From the NCBI GenBank assembly GCA_002412765.1, contig DHVR01000041.1, forward strand, positions 1-34,216: a DNA stretch of 34,216 nucleotides, in the 5' to 3' direction. Below the pieces are notes generated by a model. That model searched no databases, was not told the DNA's origin, and was given only the letters and a program-made list of their open reading frames with translations. The position numbers and the translations under genes were made by a program. This DNA comes from Leptolinea sp. UBA5203. GTDB lineage: Bacteria > Chloroflexota > Anaerolineae > Anaerolineales > Anaerolineaceae. Within the stretch, counting starts at the first letter, position 1, and each line of letters begins with the position of its first letter. Shown in pieces: positions 31,067-34,216 of this stretch.

Positions 31067-32239
31067 ATGAGTTTGGAGAAATTTTCGATTATTGAATCCA
31101 CCCTGCGGGAAGGGGAGCAATTTGTAAATGCCTTTTTTACCCCCACCCAGAAAATCCGTATTGCCCAGATGCTGGATGATTTTGGCGTGGAGTATCTGGA
31201 GGTGACCAGCCCGCTGGCCTCGCCGCAAAGCCTGAAAGATTGTGAAATGATCGCCGGGATGGGGTTGAATGCCAAAATTCTAACCCACGTACGCTGCAAC
31301 CTGGAGGACGCCCGCGTGGCGGTGGAGTGCGGGGTGAACGGCGTGGATGTGGTCATTGGCACGTCTTCCTACCTGCGGGATTTCAGCCACGGGAAAAGTA
31401 TCGATGAGATCATTGATCTTTCCCGGGATGTGTTTGAATACCTCAAAGGCCAGAACGTGGAGATGCGCTTCAGTACCGAGGACAGTCTGCGCAGCAATCC
31501 GGAGGATATTTTCCGCCTGTATGAAGCCGTGGACCGCCTGGGGATTGACCGGGTGGGCATCGCGGACACGGTGGGCATCGGCAATCCGCGCCAGATTTAT
31601 GACCTGGTGACCGAGCTGCGCCGCCGGGTGCATACGGATATTGAGTTTCACGGGCATAATGATACCGGCTGCGCCATCGCCAATGCTTTTGCCGCCCTGG
31701 AAGCCGGGGTGACCCATGTGGATACCAGCGTGCTGGGGATCGGCGAGCGCAACGGCATCACGCCGCTGGGTGGATTGATCGCCCGATTGTATGCGGATAA
31801 TTCGGCGTATGTCGCCAAATATAATCTGCCGATGTTAATTAAATTGGATAAAACCGTGGCTCGCATGGTGGGTGTCGATATTCCCTTTAATAATTACATC
31901 ACCGGCTATTCGGCCTTCACCCATAAAGCCGGCATCCATGCCAAAGCCGTACTCAATAATCCCTCCACTTATGAAATTCTGAAACCGGAAGATTTTGGCC
32001 TGACGCGGTATATTCACATTGCGCATCGCCTGACGGGTTGGAATGCAATCAAAGATCGGGCGGATCAGCTCAATCTGGATTTGACGGATGACGAGATCAA
32101 AAACATCACCCGCCAGATCAAACAACTTTCCGATGAATCCATGCTGACCCTGGATGGGGTGGATAGTCTGTTGATGAACGCCCATAATGGGAAATTGGAA
32201 GAAGCCAACGGCGTTCAGCCGGAAAAACAGGAGGCCTGA
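31067..32239 (+). CDS. hcs: Homocitrate synthase
   Basis: A DRE-TIM metallolyase (390 aa) that condenses acetyl-CoA with 2-oxoglutarate, the first step of the aminoadipate pathway. It starts with SIIEST-like FSIIESTLREGEQFVNAFF, where the catalytic Arg-Glu pair and the FVNAFF stretch are characteristic of homocitrate synthases. EFHGHNDTGCAIANAF near residue 193 holds the metal-binding HxH, and GIGERNGITPLGG near 224 follows. AFTHKAGIHAKAV is the conserved late His segment. The length agrees with Thermus HCS. AGGAG lies 8 nt upstream, and the start is 5 bases after the lysX stop. Isopropylmalate or citramalate synthase is less likely given the operon. Confidence 0.9.
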   Translation: MSLEKFSIIESTLREGEQFVNAFFTPTQKIRIAQMLDDFGVEYLEVTSPLASPQSLKDCEMIAGMGLNAKILTHVRCNLEDARVAVECGVNGVDVVIGTSSYLRDFSHGKSIDEIIDLSRDVFEYLKGQNVEMRFSTEDSLRSNPEDIFRLYEAVDRLGIDRVGIADTVGIGNPRQIYDLVTELRRRVHTDIEFHGHNDTGCAIANAFAALEAGVTHVDTSVLGIGERNGITPLGGLIARLYADNSAYVAKYNLPMLIKLDKTVARMVGVDIPFNNYITGYSAFTHKAGIHAKAVLNNPSTYEILKPEDFGLTRYIHIAHRLTGWNAIKDRADQLNLDLTDDEIKNITRQIKQLSDESMLTLDGVDSLLMNAHNGKLEEANGVQPEKQEA

Positions 32240-33489
32240 TGGGACAAACCCTGACAGAAAAAATATTCAGCCATCATTTGGGCCGCCCCGTGCAGCCCGG
32301 TGAATTGGTGATTGTAAGCCCCGACGTGGTCATGAGCCACGATTCGCTGACGCCAAGCATCATCGATCTGCTGCAAAAAGATTTGGGGAAAACCTCCGTG
32401 GCGGATCCCGACCAATTGGTGATCGTCATGGACCACGTGGCGCCAGCCTCCACGGTGGGGACGGCGGAAAAACAAAATCAAACGCGGGCCTTTGCCCGTG
32501 AGCAGGGCATCCGATTGTTTGATATCGGGCGGGGCATCTGTCATCAGGTGCTGATCGAAGAAGGGATTGCCCAGCCCGGCATGATTATCATGGGCGCGGA
32601 TTCCCATTCCACCAGTTACGGCGCGGTGGGGGCGTTTGGATCCGGGATGGGTTCGACGGATATCGCCCTGATCTGGGCGACCGGCAAAACCTGGCTGCGG
32701 GTACCGCAGACGCTGCGCGTCCAATGCCGCGGGCGTTTCCAGGCCGGGGTGGGGGCCAAGGATTTGGCGCTGGCGCTGGAAAAAGAACTGACCATCGACG
32801 GCGCAACCTATCTGGCGCTGGAATATCACGGGTTGGAGTGGCTGCCGCTGGCGGATCGTCAAACCCTGAGTGGCATGGCGGTGGAGCTGGGGGCCAAAGC
32901 CGGTCTGTTTCCGCCCAATGATCTGCTGCCGCAGCGTTTTGACGTTCCGGCCTGGTTGACTGTGGATGCCGATGCCGTGTATGCCCGCACCCTCGAGGTG
33001 GATTTGGCGGCATTGCAGCCGCAAGTAGCCCTGCCGCATTCGGTGGATCAGGTTGAGCTGGCTGAAGCCGTGCATGGCACGAAAGTGGACGTGGTCTTCC
33101 TGGGCACCTGCACCAACGGGCGCTACGAGGATATGCGCATAGCCGCTGATCTTCTGCGCGGGCAGCGGGTGGCGGAGACGGTGCGTTTCATTGTCACGCC
33201 GGCTTCCAATCAGGAAATGCTGCGTGCCATGCAGGATGATACCCTGGAAATATTAATGAATGCCGGGGCGGTGATCACCACACCGGGATGCGGGGCTTGC
33301 ATGGGGCGGCACCAGGGCACGCTGGGGGCGGGGGACGTGTGCCTCTCCACCGGTAATCGCAATTTTCGCGGACGCATGGGCTCGCCGGATTCGTTTATCT
33401 ATCTGGCCTCCCCGGCCGTGGCAGCCGCCAGCGCCCTGCGCGGCGTGATTACCGATCCGAGAGAACTCCTTCATCAGGCAGAGGCTTAA
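32239..33489 (+). CDS. lysT: Homoaconitase large subunit (LysT)
   Basis: Aconitase superfamily large subunit (416 aa) that, with LysU, converts homocitrate through homoaconitate to homoisocitrate using a [4Fe-4S] cluster. Visible: MDHVAPAST, GADSHSTSYGAVGAFGSGMG, the first cluster Cys in FLGTCTNGRYEDMR and the other two in PGCGACMGRH near residue 353, then STGNRNFRGRMG. Start and upstream stop overlap (TGATG), so it is coupled to hcs. The split two-subunit form resembles LeuC/LysT; the neighbouring HCS and HICDH favour LysT. Confidence 0.88.
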   Translation: MGQTLTEKIFSHHLGRPVQPGELVIVSPDVVMSHDSLTPSIIDLLQKDLGKTSVADPDQLVIVMDHVAPASTVGTAEKQNQTRAFAREQGIRLFDIGRGICHQVLIEEGIAQPGMIIMGADSHSTSYGAVGAFGSGMGSTDIALIWATGKTWLRVPQTLRVQCRGRFQAGVGAKDLALALEKELTIDGATYLALEYHGLEWLPLADRQTLSGMAVELGAKAGLFPPNDLLPQRFDVPAWLTVDADAVYARTLEVDLAALQPQVALPHSVDQVELAEAVHGTKVDVVFLGTCTNGRYEDMRIAADLLRGQRVAETVRFIVTPASNQEMLRAMQDDTLEILMNAGAVITTPGCGACMGRHQGTLGAGDVCLSTGNRNFRGRMGSPDSFIYLASPAVAAASALRGVITDPRELLHQAEA

Positions 33490-33490
33490 C

Positions 33491-33985
33491 ATGACAAGAA
33501 TTTGGAAATTTGGCAATAATGTGGATACCGATCAGATCGTCCCCGGTCGTTACGCACCCTATATGCGTCCCAATGAGGACGTGGGCCAGGCCGCTTTTAT
33601 TGAAGCCAGGCCGGAATTTGCCCAACAAGCGCAGCCCGGGGATTTGATCGTGGCGGGGGACAACTTTGGCTGTGGTTCATCGCGCGAATACGCCGTGGAG
33701 GCGCTCAAACGCAGGCAGGTGGGGGCGGTGATCGCCAACAGTTTTGCGCGTATTTTTTACCGCAATGCGATCAATTTGGGCATCCCCCTGTATGTGGCGC
33801 CGAAAATTGCCAGCCAGCTATTGGATGGGCAGGAAGTGGTCTTTAACGCGGACGCCCAAACTATATTACGCGGGGATGAACTGCTCAACCTGCCTGAGCT
33901 GCCGGAATTTGTGCGCCTGGTGACCCAGGTCGGCGGGATGATCCCCTACATCAAAGAACACGGCCGCTTCCCAGGGGAGGGCTGA
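33491..33985 (+). CDS. lysU: Homoaconitase small subunit (LysU)
   Basis: Swivel-domain subunit (164 aa) partnering LysT. It starts with WKFGNNVDTDQIVPGRY and contains GDNFGCGSSREYAVEALK near residue 57, the standard substrate-binding loop of LeuD/LysU proteins. GAVIANSFARIFYRNAIN follows. The length is typical. It begins two bases after the lysT stop with GAGG about 7 nt upstream. LeuD is excluded only by context. Confidence 0.88.
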   Translation: MTRIWKFGNNVDTDQIVPGRYAPYMRPNEDVGQAAFIEARPEFAQQAQPGDLIVAGDNFGCGSSREYAVEALKRRQVGAVIANSFARIFYRNAINLGIPLYVAPKIASQLLDGQEVVFNADAQTILRGDELLNLPELPEFVRLVTQVGGMIPYIKEHGRFPGEG

Positions 33986-33986
33986 G

Positions 33987-34216
33987 ATGCCGCAGTTGTG
34001 TGTCATTCCCGGTGACGGGATTGGGTTGGAAGTCATTCCGGCGGCCGTGAGCGTTTTACGGGCAGTCCTGCCCGACCTTGAAACCGTGGAAGCCGAAGCT
34101 GGTTGGGCTTGTTTTGAGAAACAGGGTGTTTCCGTTCCGGATGAAACGCTGAAAAAAATTCGCGCCTGCGGTGCCGCGCTTTTCGGGGCGGTCTCCTCCC
34201 CCAGTCGGAAAGTGGA
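33987..34216 (+). CDS. Homoisocitrate dehydrogenase (partial, runs off the window)
   Basis: The frame opens one base after the lysU stop and continues to the window end (76 complete codons). It reads MPQLCVIPGDGIGLEVIPAA, the N-terminal motif of the isocitrate/isopropylmalate dehydrogenase family, and near residue 68 GAVSSPSRKVE. The SP-S/T-RKV loop is the substrate-specificity segment of homoisocitrate dehydrogenase, with Arg replacing the hydrophobic residues of LeuB. It would oxidise and decarboxylate homoisocitrate to 2-oxoadipate. The 3' part lies outside the window. Confidence 0.85.
   Translation, partial: MPQLCVIPGDGIGLEVIPAAVSVLRAVLPDLETVEAEAGWACFEKQGVSVPDETLKKIRACGAALFGAVSSPSRKV

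Noticed and set aside
1..34216. tRNA or rRNA genes
   Set aside because: No cloverleaf with a GTTCGAATC-type T arm or rRNA-like stretch was found on either strand by reading.

Overview
This window looks like a chromosomal segment of a Chloroflexota (Anaerolineae-like) bacterium. That is an inference from the LysW-dependent aminoadipate pathway, the moderate GC content and the density of short palindromic interspersed repeats; no rRNA or marker gene here fixes the taxonomy.

Layout. (1) 159-5548, minus strand: a carrier-protein operon in the order lysW, lysX/argX-type ligase, lysY, lysZ, lysJ, lysK. (2) 5763-29400: a mixed accessory stretch. It holds two paralogous GT-C type membrane glycosyltransferases (6521-8098 minus; 23992-25584 plus), a methyltransferase-GT2 fusion, a large membrane protein, a KimA-like potassium/amino-acid permease, a DUF4173-like membrane protein, a TetR regulator with a large palindromic operator, a Tat lipoprotein nitroreductase, adenosine deaminase, an acyl carrier protein with a fatty-acyl-AMP-ligase-like enzyme, a sortase remnant, and a small regulator-like gene next to an MFS transporter. 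The gaps are filled with at least five families of inverted repeats. (3) 29414-34216, plus strand: a second operon with a second LysX paralog, homocitrate synthase, homoaconitase large and small subunits, and the start of homoisocitrate dehydrogenase.

Most interesting signal. Both biosynthetic operons are preceded by what reads as ribosome-mediated transcription attenuation. Upstream of lysW there is a promoter, a 28-residue Arg-rich leader peptide and an intrinsic terminator; the last codons of the leader contain a 9-nt strand complementary to the terminator's 5' arm. Upstream of the second lysX there is a perfect consensus promoter followed by two tandem, related Lys-rich leader peptides, each with its own terminator and a visible competing pairing. 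In both operons the leader ATG lies 7 nt after the -10 hexamer, so the leader mRNA should be leaderless or nearly so.

Working model (inference). The lysW-X-Y-Z-J-K operon, sensed through arginine codons, carries the shared carrier enzymes and a glutamate-type (ArgX-like) ligase for ornithine/arginine. The second operon, sensed through lysine codons, supplies aminoadipate and the aminoadipate-specific LysX. LysW, LysY, LysZ, LysJ and LysK would then serve both amino acids, with the two end products read separately by codon-specific attenuators.
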